Origin: Winogradskya humida
GTDB taxonomy: Bacteria > Actinomycetota > Actinomycetes > Mycobacteriales > Micromonosporaceae
Assembly: GCF_016862215.1 (NCBI RefSeq)
Contig: NZ_BOMN01000108.1
Location: 84,883 to 148,882, forward strand
DNA length: 64,000 nucleotides
Direction of reading: 5' to 3'
Below the pieces are notes generated by a model that made no database searches, was not told the origin of the DNA, and saw only the letters and a program-made list of their open reading frames with translations. Position numbers and translations under genes: made by a program. Each line of letters starts with the position of its first letter. Position 1 is the stretch's first letter. Positions 51,119 to 60,167 of this stretch are shown piece after piece.

Positions 51119-53077
51119 TTAATGCGTGTGCGCGGCGGCCGGGGTGCGCAGGCCGGCGACGGGGGTCAGGGGCAGCAGCTTCTTGCCGGTGGGGCCGATC
51201 TGGATCTCGGTGTCCATCGACGGGCAGACGCCGCAGTCGAAGCACGGGGTCCAGCGGCAGTCGTCCTGCTCGAACTCGCTCTTGGAGTCCATCCAGTCCT
51301 GCCACAGCCAGTCCTTGTCGAGACCGGAGTCCAGGTGGTCCCAGGGCAGGACCTCGAGCTGCTCGCGCTCGCGGGTCGTGAACCAGTCGAGGTCGACGCC
51401 GAACTCCGGCAGGACCTCGGCGGCGGAATCGACCCAGCGGGCGTACGAGAAATGCTCGGACCAGCCGTCGAAACGCTGGCCTTTGTCCCAGGCTCGCCGG
51501 ATTACCTTCCCGACCCGGCGGTCACCGCGCGACAGCAGGCCCTCGATCAGCGACGGCTCGCCGTCGTGATAGCGGTAACCGATCGCCCGGCCCAGCGACC
51601 GGTCGCTGTTGATCTCCTGCTTGAGCATCCGGAGCCGGTTGTCGATGACCTCCGGGCGCTCCATGGCGGCCCACTGGAACGGGGTGTGCGGCTTCGGCAC
51701 GAACGCGCCGATCGAGACCGTGCACTTGATGTCCTTGGTGCCGGTGGCGAGCCGACCGGCCTTGATCACCTCGTGTGCCATCCGGCCGATCTGCAGCACG
51801 TCGTCGTCGGTCTCGGTGGGCAGCCCGCACATGAAGTACAACTTCACACTGCGCCAGCCGTTCGTGTACGCCGTGACGACCGTCCGGATCAGGTCCTCCT
51901 CGGTCACCATCTTGTTGATGACCTTGCGGATCCGCTCCGAACCGCCCTCGGGGGCGAAGGTGAGCCCGGTCCGCCGCCCGTTGCGGGACAGCTCCTGGGC
52001 CAGGTCGATGTTGAAGGCGTCGACCCGGGTCGAGGGCAGCGACAGCGAGACGTTGGTGTCCGCATACTGCTCGGCCAGGCCGGAGCACATGTCACCGATC
52101 TCGGAGTGATCGGCGCTGGAGAGCGAGAGCAGACCGACCTCGGAGTAGCCGGAATACTCCAGGCCCTCCTTGATCATCTGGCCGACGGTGGTGATCGAAC
52201 GCTCCCGCACGGGGCGGGTGATCATGCCTGCCTGACAGAACCGGCAGCCCCGCGTGCAACCGCGGAAGATCTCCACGGCGTAGCGCTCGTGCACCGTCTC
52301 GGCGAGCGGGACCAGCGGCTTCTTCGGGTACGGCCACGCGTCGAGATCCATGGTCGTGCGCTTGTTGACCCGGAACGGCACGTCGGGCCGGTTGGGCACC
52401 ACCCGCTGGATCCGGCCGTCGGGCAGGTAGTCCACGTCGTAGAAGCGCGGGACGTAGATGCTCTCGGTGCGCGCGAGCCGCAGCAGCAGCTCGTCACGGC
52501 CACCGGGGCACCCCTCGGCCTTCCACTCCCGGATGATCCCGGTGATCTCGAGGACGGCCTCCTCGCCGTCGCCGAGCACCGCGGCGTCGATGAAGTCGGC
52601 GATCGGCTCCGGGTTGAACGACGCGTGCCCGCCGGCGAGCACGATCGGGTCGTCGATGCCCCGCTCGGCGCTGTCCAGCGGGATGCCGGCCAGGTCGAGC
52701 GCGGAAAGCATGTTGGTGTAGCCGAGCTCGGTCGCGAATGACAGACCGAGCACGTCGAAGGCCTTGACGGGCCGGTGCGCGTCGACGGTGAACTGCGGGA
52801 CGCCGTTCTCCTTCATCAGCGCTTCGAGGTCGGGCCAGATCGCGTAGGTCCGCTCGGCGAGCACGTCTTCCTGCTCGTTGAGCACCTCGTAGAGAATCTG
52901 GACGCCCTGGTTGGGCAGGCCGACCTCGTAGGCGTCGGGATACATCAACGCCCAGCGCACGGTGGTGGAGTCCCAGTCCTTGACGACGGCTCCGAGCTCG
53001 CCGCCCACATACTGGATCGGCTTACTGACCCTGGGCAGCAGCTGCTCGAGCTGCGGAAAGACTGACTGGACGCTCAT
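51119..53077 (-). CDS. TIGR03960-type B12-binding radical SAM protein
   Basis: A 652-residue radical SAM enzyme. An N-terminal B12-binding-like Rossmann part (WDSTTVRWALMYPDAYEVGLPNQG) precedes the SAM barrel with RGCTRGCRFCQAG (CxxxCxxC), GGSERIRKVINKM and LYFMCGLPTETDDD. The C-terminus has a Cys cluster DDCRWTPCFDCGVCPSMD that may hold another cluster. Paired with DUF2344 downstream. Reaction unknown. Confidence 0.92.
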   Translation of the reverse strand: MSVQSVFPQLEQLLPRVSKPIQYVGGELGAVVKDWDSTTVRWALMYPDAYEVGLPNQGVQILYEVLNEQEDVLAERTYAIWPDLEALMKENGVPQFTVDAHRPVKAFDVLGLSFATELGYTNMLSALDLAGIPLDSAERGIDDPIVLAGGHASFNPEPIADFIDAAVLGDGEEAVLEITGIIREWKAEGCPGGRDELLLRLARTESIYVPRFYDVDYLPDGRIQRVVPNRPDVPFRVNKRTTMDLDAWPYPKKPLVPLAETVHERYAVEIFRGCTRGCRFCQAGMITRPVRERSITTVGQMIKEGLEYSGYSEVGLLSLSSADHSEIGDMCSGLAEQYADTNVSLSLPSTRVDAFNIDLAQELSRNGRRTGLTFAPEGGSERIRKVINKMVTEEDLIRTVVTAYTNGWRSVKLYFMCGLPTETDDDVLQIGRMAHEVIKAGRLATGTKDIKCTVSIGAFVPKPHTPFQWAAMERPEVIDNRLRMLKQEINSDRSLGRAIGYRYHDGEPSLIEGLLSRGDRRVGKVIRRAWDKGQRFDGWSEHFSYARWVDSAAEVLPEFGVDLDWFTTREREQLEVLPWDHLDSGLDKDWLWQDWMDSKSEFEQDDCRWTPCFDCGVCPSMDTEIQIGPTGKKLLPLTPVAGLRTPAAAHTH

Positions 53078-53097
53078 GGGGCTCCAGGGTACGCGGT

Positions 53098-53445
53098 TTA
53101 CCCGCCCAACTCGTCCGCGGCCCGCTCCAGATCGGTGGCCAGCAGGTCATCGCGGAAAGCGCACAGCTTCAGCGTCATCCGTGCCGCACCGGTCTCCCCG
53201 ACCACGAGCCGGATCGGCGTGCCCGCCTGGTCAAGATCACCGACGAGCGCGTCGAGCAGGCGCACCCCGGCGCTGTCCAGGAAAGAGACGGCCGTCAGGT
53301 CGATGAGCACGGCACCGCTGCGGCCGGTGTGCCGCACGATCTCCCTCCCGATCTCCGGGGCATTGGCCAGGTCGATCTCGCCCGCGAGCCGGACCAGGTC
53401 GGCCGTGCCCATCTTGGCGAAGGTCACCCATTGCTGATCGGTCAT
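53098..53445 (-). CDS. STAS-domain anti-anti-sigma factor
   Basis: A 115-residue STAS protein like SpoIIAA/RsbV: LVRLAGEIDLANAPEIGREIV, DLTAVSFLDSAGVRLLDAL with the phospho-acceptor Ser in DSAG, and RLVVGETGAARMTLKLCAF. Dephosphorylated form would bind an anti-sigma kinase. ATG at 53445 has GGGAGG upstream and overlaps the phosphatase stop (ATGA), so the two are coupled: the phosphatase upstream likely dephosphorylates this protein. Confidence 0.92.
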   Translation of the reverse strand: MTDQQWVTFAKMGTADLVRLAGEIDLANAPEIGREIVRHTGRSGAVLIDLTAVSFLDSAGVRLLDALVGDLDQAGTPIRLVVGETGAARMTLKLCAFRDDLLATDLERAADELGG

Positions 53446-55946
53446 CGCGCCTCCCGGCGGGTACGCCGCATCGTGACGGTCGTGCCGTCCCTGCGGTCGA
53501 AGTTCACCTGGTCCATCACCTGGCGGATGAGTCGCAGCCCACGACCGCGCGACACCTCGCCGGTCGGGCCCTTCCAGTTGCCGCGGTCGGTCACCTCGAC
53601 CTCGATCGCCGCGGCGGAGATCGTCGCGGTCACGTCCACGATGCCGAACGGGTCGTTGCGATACCCGTGCTCGATCGCGTTCGCGACCGCCTCGGAGCAG
53701 GCCAGCAGCACCGCCTGGGTACTGTCGTCGTCGACGTCGTGCGAGACCAGCCACCCCCGGAGATCTTTCCGGAGCAACGCGATCTGTACGGGGTCCGCGC
53801 CGATCGACCGCTCCAGCCGGTCCTCCGTGCCGAGCGAGAGGCACAGCAGGCACACGTCGTCGGGATGGTCCCCGCCGACGAGCGTCTGCGCCAGCCCCTT
53901 CGTCAGCCCGGGCAACGGGGAGTCACGCCGCCCCGCGTACGTGCGGGCGAGCACCTCGAAGCCCTTGTCGATGGGCCGGGTGCGGCGCTCGATGAGCCCG
54001 TCGGTGTAGAGCAGCAGGCGGCTGCCCGGCGACAGCGGCACCCGGTGCTCGATGCGCGCGGTGCTGCCGGCCCGGGAACCGATCGCGCCCGAGCGCCCGT
54101 CGAGCAGGTAGCGCGGGGAGCCGCCCGGCTCGGTCAGCAACGGAGGCAGATGACCCGCACACGCGTACGTCATCTCATTGGTCGTGAGATTGATCTCCGC
54201 GTAGGCGACCGTGGCCATCCGCGCCGACTCGACCCGGTCGACGAAGCGGTCGAGCCGTTCGAGCAGCCGGGCCGGTCCCGCCTCGGCGGAGGCCAGCGCC
54301 CGGATCGCACTGCGGAGCTGACCCATGGTCGTGGCGGCGTCGATCCCCCGCCCGACCACGTCCCCGACCACCACCGCGAGCTTGTCCGGCGTGATCAGGA
54401 AGGCGTCGAACCAGTCGCCGCCGACCTCCAGATCCTGCGCCGCGGCCTGGTAGTGGGTCTCGACCGCGAAGCGCGGATCGCTGGGCAGGTCCCCGGCGAG
54501 CAGGCTGCGCTGCAGGGTCCGGGCGATGGCCCGCTCCTGCTCGTAGAGGCGGGCGTTCTCCAGTGCCAGCCCGGCGCGGTCGGCCAGGTCGCTCAGGAAG
54601 GCGGCTTCGGCAGCAGCTGTACGCCGGCCGGGCGCCATCCGCAACGCCAGCGTCCCGAGCACCTTGCCGCCCGCGGTCAGGGGCAGCACCGCACAGTCGG
54701 GATCCGCCCCGACATCGGTGAACTCTGCTTTGCCGTTGGCGACCACGATCGCGACGCGCTCGGCGAGCCGCACCTGGTCGGGCGCGGGCCCGCCGGCGTC
54801 GGCGAGCAGACCGGCCGGGCCGATCTGCAGGCGCACGGCGGCCCACTCGGCGATCGCCGGCACCAGCCGCTCGACCAGGTTGCGGGCGCGTGGCATCAGC
54901 CGGTAGGGCTCTTCGAGGGCGCGTGTGGTCTCGGCGAGGAACATGGCGCGGGCCTCCCGGCGGCCCGCGTCGTCGTAGAGCCGGGCCCGGTCGAGCGCCT
55001 GCCCGGCCTGGTGACCGAGCAGCCGTACGACGCTGAGCTCCGGATCGTCGAGCACGCGCTCCTCGGTGAACCCGAAGCTGAGCACGCCGAGCACCTCGGC
55101 GCCGATCGTCTCCCCGGCGAACCCGGTGGTCAGCGGCAGCAGCACGACGGATCGGACGCCGGTGCGCCGCATGGTGTCGGCGAGCTCCGGAAAATGCTCC
55201 TCGGCCTCGGCGATCGTGGGCACGGCGTGCAGGCTTCCCCGGCGGGCCACCTCGGCGACCGGACGTGAGGAGGAGCACGGGATGTCGTCGCGTGCGGGAC
55301 CGTCCGGGTTGGTGCTGGCGACCGCGGTCAGCTGGTCCCGGTCGGGATCGATGAGCCAGACGTTGCAGAACGCCGCGTCGAACGCGGCCGCGGGCGCGCG
55401 CACGACAGCAGCGGCGACCTCCGCCGCACTCGGCGCAGCCGAAAGCTCCGCGACCACCTGCTGCAGCGCTCGCACCCGCAGCTCGGAGGCCTCGGCGGTG
55501 CGCCGCGCCTTCAACAGCTCCATCTCGTAGCCACGACGCTCGGTGGCGTCGAAGACCATGGTCCGGATGGCCCGGGGATGACCCGCGGGGTCCCGCCCGA
55601 GCACGGAGTTGACCAGCGTCGGCAGCCGGCGCCGGTCGGCACAGACCACGTCGAAGGCAACCTCGTGCACGTCGCCCTGCATGGACAGCAACGGCGCGTA
55701 ATGCGTCTCGTGATAAATCTTGTCACCCGGACTGAGCAGGTCACGGAACCGTTTCCGGCCGACCAGCTCGGAACGCTCGTAACCGGTCCAGGCGAGAAAC
55801 GTCTGATTGACCCTGACGATCGTCCCATCGGGCAGTGTCGTCAGGTAACCGCAAGGGGCGTGCTCATACAGATCGCCCGGATCCTCTTCCCATGGCACGC
55901 GCAAGTCCTGGGACACTTCCGGCACATCACCGCCGCTTTCCGCCAT
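53442..55946 (-). CDS. RsbP-like PAS-GAF PP2C phosphatase with C-terminal HATPase domain
   Basis: An 834-residue cytoplasmic signalling protein. PAS (about 20-140: APCGYLTTLPDGTIVRVNQTFLAWTG), two GAF domains (about 175-330 and 350-480), a SpoIIE/PP2C phosphatase (about 500-690) with metal Asp motifs GGDWFDAF, VVGDVVGRGIDA, LLLYTDGL and HPDDVCLL, and a C-terminal HATPase_c (about 710-830: ACSEAVANAIEHGY, RGLRLIRQVMD) like an RsbW-type kinase. It could both phosphorylate and dephosphorylate the STAS partner. ATG at 55946 lies 5 bp after the RsbQ-like stop; the frame is open to 56009 but without a better start. Confidence 0.92.
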   Translation of the reverse strand: MAESGGDVPEVSQDLRVPWEEDPGDLYEHAPCGYLTTLPDGTIVRVNQTFLAWTGYERSELVGRKRFRDLLSPGDKIYHETHYAPLLSMQGDVHEVAFDVVCADRRRLPTLVNSVLGRDPAGHPRAIRTMVFDATERRGYEMELLKARRTAEASELRVRALQQVVAELSAAPSAAEVAAAVVRAPAAAFDAAFCNVWLIDPDRDQLTAVASTNPDGPARDDIPCSSSRPVAEVARRGSLHAVPTIAEAEEHFPELADTMRRTGVRSVVLLPLTTGFAGETIGAEVLGVLSFGFTEERVLDDPELSVVRLLGHQAGQALDRARLYDDAGRREARAMFLAETTRALEEPYRLMPRARNLVERLVPAIAEWAAVRLQIGPAGLLADAGGPAPDQVRLAERVAIVVANGKAEFTDVGADPDCAVLPLTAGGKVLGTLALRMAPGRRTAAAEAAFLSDLADRAGLALENARLYEQERAIARTLQRSLLAGDLPSDPRFAVETHYQAAAQDLEVGGDWFDAFLITPDKLAVVVGDVVGRGIDAATTMGQLRSAIRALASAEAGPARLLERLDRFVDRVESARMATVAYAEINLTTNEMTYACAGHLPPLLTEPGGSPRYLLDGRSGAIGSRAGSTARIEHRVPLSPGSRLLLYTDGLIERRTRPIDKGFEVLARTYAGRRDSPLPGLTKGLAQTLVGGDHPDDVCLLCLSLGTEDRLERSIGADPVQIALLRKDLRGWLVSHDVDDDSTQAVLLACSEAVANAIEHGYRNDPFGIVDVTATISAAAIEVEVTDRGNWKGPTGEVSRGRGLRLIRQVMDQVNFDRRDGTTVTMRRTRREAR

Positions 55947-55951
55947 AGCTC

Positions 55952-56743
55952 TCAGATGTAGCCCTTGATAGCGGCGACCGTCTCGGCGGGCGCGCTGAGG
56001 TTCGGGCAATGCCCGGTCGCGTTCATGGCCACCAGTGTGCTCCCTCTCAGATGCTCGTGAACATAGTCACCGACCTCCGCGGGAGCGATCACGTCATCGG
56101 TGCACTGCAAGATCAAGGCGGGCGTACGCAGTTTGGGCAGGTCGTCGCGGTTGTCCGCCGTGAAGGTCACGAAGGCGAACTTCCTGGCGATCTCCGGATC
56201 GGTCGCACAGAAGCTGTTGGTGAGCTCCGCACCGAGCTCCGGCCGGTCCGGATTGCCCATGATGACCGGTGCGATCGCGCTGGACCAGCCAAGATAGTTG
56301 CTGTCGAGCGACGCGAGCATCTCCTCGACATCGGTCTTGGCCCACCCGCCCACATAATCCCCGTCGTCGATGTAACACGGCGACGGTCCGATCAGGACAA
56401 GCTTGGCGAACCGCTGCGGCTCCCGGATCGCGGCGAGCACCCCGATCATCGCGCTGACCGAGTGCCCGACAAAAATCACATCCCGCAGATCAAGGTCGTG
56501 AATGATCTCCAGCACATCGGAGGCGTACCCCTCGAGATTCGAATACCGTTCATCCTCGTACGCCCGGAGATCCGATTTCCCGGAACCCACATGATCGAAG
56601 AGCACCACCCGATGCGTCCCCGCGAACTCAGGCGCCACATAACGCCACATGTTCTGATCGCACCCGTATCCATGCGCGAAGATCATCGGCTGCCCACCAG
56701 GCGGCCCCTCCACACTGATGGCATGTCGCTGAGTCGTATTCAT
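55952..56743 (-). CDS. RsbQ-like alpha/beta hydrolase
   Basis: A 263-residue alpha/beta hydrolase closely resembling B. subtilis RsbQ: FAHGYGCDQNMWRYV, nucleophile GHSVSAMIGVLAA, GPSPCYIDDGDYVGG, NYLGWSSAIAPVIMGNPDRPELG, acid in QCTDDVIAP and His in ATGHCPNLSAP. RsbQ makes or hydrolyses a small hydrophobic signal that lets the PAS phosphatase RsbP act; the RsbP-like gene is next, 5 bp away. First gene of this three-gene operon. Confidence 0.92.
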   Translation of the reverse strand: MNTTQRHAISVEGPPGGQPMIFAHGYGCDQNMWRYVAPEFAGTHRVVLFDHVGSGKSDLRAYEDERYSNLEGYASDVLEIIHDLDLRDVIFVGHSVSAMIGVLAAIREPQRFAKLVLIGPSPCYIDDGDYVGGWAKTDVEEMLASLDSNYLGWSSAIAPVIMGNPDRPELGAELTNSFCATDPEIARKFAFVTFTADNRDDLPKLRTPALILQCTDDVIAPAEVGDYVHEHLRGSTLVAMNATGHCPNLSAPAETVAAIKGYI

Positions 56744-56955
56744 GTCCGGATCACCACCGGGTCACCATACGACTCCACACGGTCTCGCACATCGCCCCCG
56801 CTGTCCGTCTTTCAGCGACGTTTTTCTCCAGATTCCGCCTCCCTTCGATGTCACGCTGATCGATAGCCCCGATCACCAGCACCCGGAGAACTGGCACACC
56901 CCCTCTAACCTGGGCAAGAACACCAGGCCGCGCCGAGGAAGGGAGACCGACACCG

Positions 56956-58662
56956 ATGACCACCCCCCACCCGGACCCCGACCCCACGGCTGCCGCACCA
57001 AAAGCCGAGACGGACCCATCCCCCAATCCCCCCGAACCGCCCACCGCCCCGGTCTCCCCTGCCGCGGTCTCCCCCGCCCCGGTCTCCCCGGCCACGGCTG
57101 CCAACCCGCCTTCTGCCACCGCTGCGGCGCAGAGCGAGACTCCCGCGCAGAGCGAGACCTCCGCGCAGAGCGAGACCTCCGCGCAGAGCGAGACCTCCGC
57201 GCAGAGCGAGACCCCCGCGCAGAGCGAGACCCCCGCGCAGAGCGAGACCGCGGCCGCCGAAGACACCGCGGCCGCCAAAGACATCGCGCCCTCCGTGGAT
57301 GAGGCCGAGCCTGCGACGGCGGCGATCGAGGAAGCCCCGCCGCGCTGGAGCGGCTCCGCGGCGGTGCCCGCCCACGTACCGAAAAAATCCCGCTGGGCCC
57401 GCCGGATCCCCGAGGACCTGGCCCCCGCAGCCGACCCCTGGCCGGCCCACGACCCCTGGCCGGACCACGACGACTGGCCGACCATGCCGGCGGTCGACCC
57501 CTGGGCGGACCACGACACCCCGATCGACGTCCTGGCCCCCTTCCCCGAGGCCATGCCACCCACCCGCATCGACCCCCCGGCCGCCCTCCCCCCGACCCGG
57601 CTGGATCCCCCGGCCGCCCTCCCCCCAACGCGGCTGGACCCCCCGGCCGCGCTTCCTCCCACCCGCATCGACCCTCCGGCACCCTCGGCCTGGGTCCCCC
57701 CGCCAACCCCGCCCACATCCCAGGCCCACCCCCCGGCCACCCAGCGCGCACCAGGCCAGCCGCCGACGAGCCAGCCGCCAACCAGCCAGCGCCCGACCAG
57801 CCAACCCTCGGCCAGCCAACCCCCGACCACCCAGCGCCCGGCCACGCCGCCGCCAGCCTGGGCCCCGCCTGCGCCCGCACCCCAGCCCACCGCCCCGGCC
57901 CAGGCCCCGGCTGAGTCCGCCCGAGCACGCAAGCGCCGCGAAAAGGCGGCCGCCAACCGCGTCCCGGTCCAGCCCCGCACCCCACCCCAGCCCGCACCAC
58001 GCCCCCAGGCCCCAGCCCGCCCCCAGGCCCCAGCCCGCCCCCAACCCCCGCGCTCCGCATTCCCGAAACCCCGGCGCAAGCGTTCCTGGGGCCGCCGGTT
58101 CCTCAAGTTCGCCGTGCTCGGCTCGCTCTGCTGCTGCGGCATCCCGTACTACTTCATGTCCCCGATCTCCCAGCAGTTCCCGGTCGCGGCTTCCCTGCCG
58201 CAGACCGTCGGCGATCTCGATCTGCGGGCCGATCCCGACGGGCAGAGTGCGGTTGACCGGTTGACCGACGATCTGCAGGGCACGGCGCTGATCGGGGCGA
58301 AGCCGTTCGCCGGTGTGTATTCGGACAACGACGGGAAACGGGTCACGATCTTCGGGACGACCGGGTTGCGGCTGCGGGCGGAGGCTGATGTCGAGTCCGA
58401 GCTCGAGCATCTGGCCGGGGAGTACCAGATCAGCAAGATTCAGGCGTACGACATGGGTGTCAGTGGGGTGCACGAACGCTGCGGTGTCGGACGGTCCGAC
58501 GGCAAGTCGGTGGTGGTGTGTGCCTGGGCCGATCTCGGCAGCCTGGCCACGGTGGTATTCACCCGCCGTTCGGCGGACGACAGCGCCCAGCTGACCAGCG
58601 ACCTGCGCACCGCGATCCTGAACCCGCGTTTCAGCACCGCGAACCTGGACGGCCTCGTATGA
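56956..58662 (+). CDS. Membrane-anchored protein with long proline-rich repeat N-terminus
   Basis: A 568-residue protein. Residues 1-370 are disordered: AQSET(S/P) repeats (about 57-98), Trp/Asp segment PWPAHDPWPDHDDWP, LPPTRLDPPAA repeats (about 196-240), then TSQPPTSQRP repeats and PQAPARP repeats. A basic patch (RRKRSWGRRFLK) precedes one membrane helix with a Cys cluster (FAVLGSLCCCGIPYYFM, about 378). The outer domain (about 395-568) has two Cys (ERCGVGRSDGKSVVVCAW). Function unknown. The gene starts 210 bp from the divergent RsbQ-like gene. Confidence 0.75.
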   Translation: MTTPHPDPDPTAAAPKAETDPSPNPPEPPTAPVSPAAVSPAPVSPATAANPPSATAAAQSETPAQSETSAQSETSAQSETSAQSETPAQSETPAQSETAAAEDTAAAKDIAPSVDEAEPATAAIEEAPPRWSGSAAVPAHVPKKSRWARRIPEDLAPAADPWPAHDPWPDHDDWPTMPAVDPWADHDTPIDVLAPFPEAMPPTRIDPPAALPPTRLDPPAALPPTRLDPPAALPPTRIDPPAPSAWVPPPTPPTSQAHPPATQRAPGQPPTSQPPTSQRPTSQPSASQPPTTQRPATPPPAWAPPAPAPQPTAPAQAPAESARARKRREKAAANRVPVQPRTPPQPAPRPQAPARPQAPARPQPPRSAFPKPRRKRSWGRRFLKFAVLGSLCCCGIPYYFMSPISQQFPVAASLPQTVGDLDLRADPDGQSAVDRLTDDLQGTALIGAKPFAGVYSDNDGKRVTIFGTTGLRLRAEADVESELEHLAGEYQISKIQAYDMGVSGVHERCGVGRSDGKSVVVCAWADLGSLATVVFTRRSADDSAQLTSDLRTAILNPRFSTANLDGLV

Positions 58663-58697
58663 CCGGGGAACAGCACAAACCCTGGTAGAACGGCACC

Positions 58698-60167
58698 ATG
58701 ACGAGGCGCTGGTTGTTCGCCGACCAACTCGGCCCGCACTTTCTCGACGAGCCCGGACAGCCCGTGCTGCTGGTCGAGTCCAAGGCCGTCTTCCGCCGCC
58801 GCGCGTTCCACCGCCAGAAAGCCCACCTGGTGCTCTCGGCGCTGCGCCACCGCGCGGCCGAATTGAAGGACCAGGCTCATCTGGTACGCGCGGAGACGTA
58901 CGCCGAAGCCGTCCGCGCGACAGACAGCCCCCTGAGTGTCTGCCACCCGACGTCCCGCGGCGCCCGGGACCTCGTCCGCAGGCTCGGCGTGGAGGTGCTG
59001 GCACCGCGCGGCTTCGCCACCTCCCCGCAGGACTTCACTGCCTGGGCAGCGAGCCGGCGTGGCCTGCGCATGGAGGACTTCTACCGGGACGCCCGCCGGC
59101 GGCACGGCATCCTCATGGAGGGCGCCGAGCCGGCCGGTGGCAGCTGGAACCTCGACGCGGACAACCGGGAGCCACCTCCGCGCGGCGCCCGGCATCTCGA
59201 CGTCCCCGATCCTCCCGCCATCACGGAGGACGAGATCGATCACGGCGTACGCGAAGACCTTGATCGGTGGCAGCGTGACGACGGCATCGAGTTCATCGGC
59301 CGGGACGGCCCCCGGATGTTCCCCGCGACCCGGCGGGAGGCGCTGGCCCGGCTACGGCACTTCGTTACGCACCGACTGCCGATCTTCGGTCCCTACGAGG
59401 ACGCGATGCTGGCCGGTGATCCGCTGATGGCGCACAGCCTGCTCAGCGCCCCGCTCAACCTGGGCCTGCTCGACCCCCTCGAGGTCGTGGAGCGGGCCGA
59501 GGCCGCCTACCGGTCCGGGGCAGCGCCCCTGAACAGCGTGGAGGGCTTCGTCCGGCAGATCATCGGCTGGCGTGACTTCGTCTGGCACCTGTACTGGCAC
59601 TTCGAACCCGGCTACCACCGCTCGAACAAGCTCGGTGCGACAACCCCGCTGCCGAAGTGGTTCGCCGAGCTGGACGCGGACGCCGTGGAGGCCCGCTGCC
59701 TCTCGGACGTGCTCGCCGGCGTACGCGACCGGGGCTGGGTGCATCACATCCCGCGCCTGATGGTCCTCGGCAACTACGCCATGCAGCGCGGATGGCGTCC
59801 CGGGGCGATGGCGGACTGGTTCCACCGGGCGTTCGTCGACGGCTACGAGTGGGTCATGACCGCGAACGTCGTCGGCATGAGTCAGTACGCGGACGGCGGC
59901 CGGATGAGCACCAAGCCGTACGCGGGCGGCGGCTCCTACGTGAACCGGATGAGCGACTACTGCGGCGGCTGCCGCTACGACCCCAAGGTGCGCGTCGGCG
60001 AGAAGGCGTGCCCGTTCACGGCGGGCTACTGGGCCTTCCTCGAACGCAACGAGGCGGCGTTGAGCGGCAACCACCGCATGGGCCAGCCGCTGCGGGGCCT
60101 TCACCGGCTGACCGACCTGGACGCGCTGGTCGAGCAGGAGAAGGCCCGTGGCAGCCGAGCGCCCTAG
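58698..60167 (+). CDS. Iron-sulfur cryptochrome/photolyase (PhrB type)
   Basis: A 489-residue photolyase-related protein of the prokaryotic (6-4)/FeS-BCP group. N-terminal WLFADQLGPHFLD and MEDFYRDARRRHGILM; FAD-binding helical part with FVRQIIGWRDFVWHLYWHF, HIPRLMVLGNYAMQRGW and MTANVVGMSQYADGGRMSTKPYAGGGSYVNRMSDYC. Cys 334, 422, 425 and 438 have the spacing (88, 3, 13) that I recall for the [4Fe-4S] ligands of Agrobacterium PhrB. It would repair (6-4) UV photoproducts with FAD. ATG at 58698. It ends with a 4-bp convergent overlap with the acyltransferase gene. Confidence 0.9.
   Translation: MTRRWLFADQLGPHFLDEPGQPVLLVESKAVFRRRAFHRQKAHLVLSALRHRAAELKDQAHLVRAETYAEAVRATDSPLSVCHPTSRGARDLVRRLGVEVLAPRGFATSPQDFTAWAASRRGLRMEDFYRDARRRHGILMEGAEPAGGSWNLDADNREPPPRGARHLDVPDPPAITEDEIDHGVREDLDRWQRDDGIEFIGRDGPRMFPATRREALARLRHFVTHRLPIFGPYEDAMLAGDPLMAHSLLSAPLNLGLLDPLEVVERAEAAYRSGAAPLNSVEGFVRQIIGWRDFVWHLYWHFEPGYHRSNKLGATTPLPKWFAELDADAVEARCLSDVLAGVRDRGWVHHIPRLMVLGNYAMQRGWRPGAMADWFHRAFVDGYEWVMTANVVGMSQYADGGRMSTKPYAGGGSYVNRMSDYCGGCRYDPKVRVGEKACPFTAGYWAFLERNEAALSGNHRMGQPLRGLHRLTDLDALVEQEKARGSRAP

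Noticed and set aside
56905..59004. Long minus-strand frames over the proline-rich protein and photolyase
   Set aside because: GC-rich antisense shadows with Gly/Arg/Trp repeats mirroring the plus-strand repeats; the plus-strand genes have recognisable domains.
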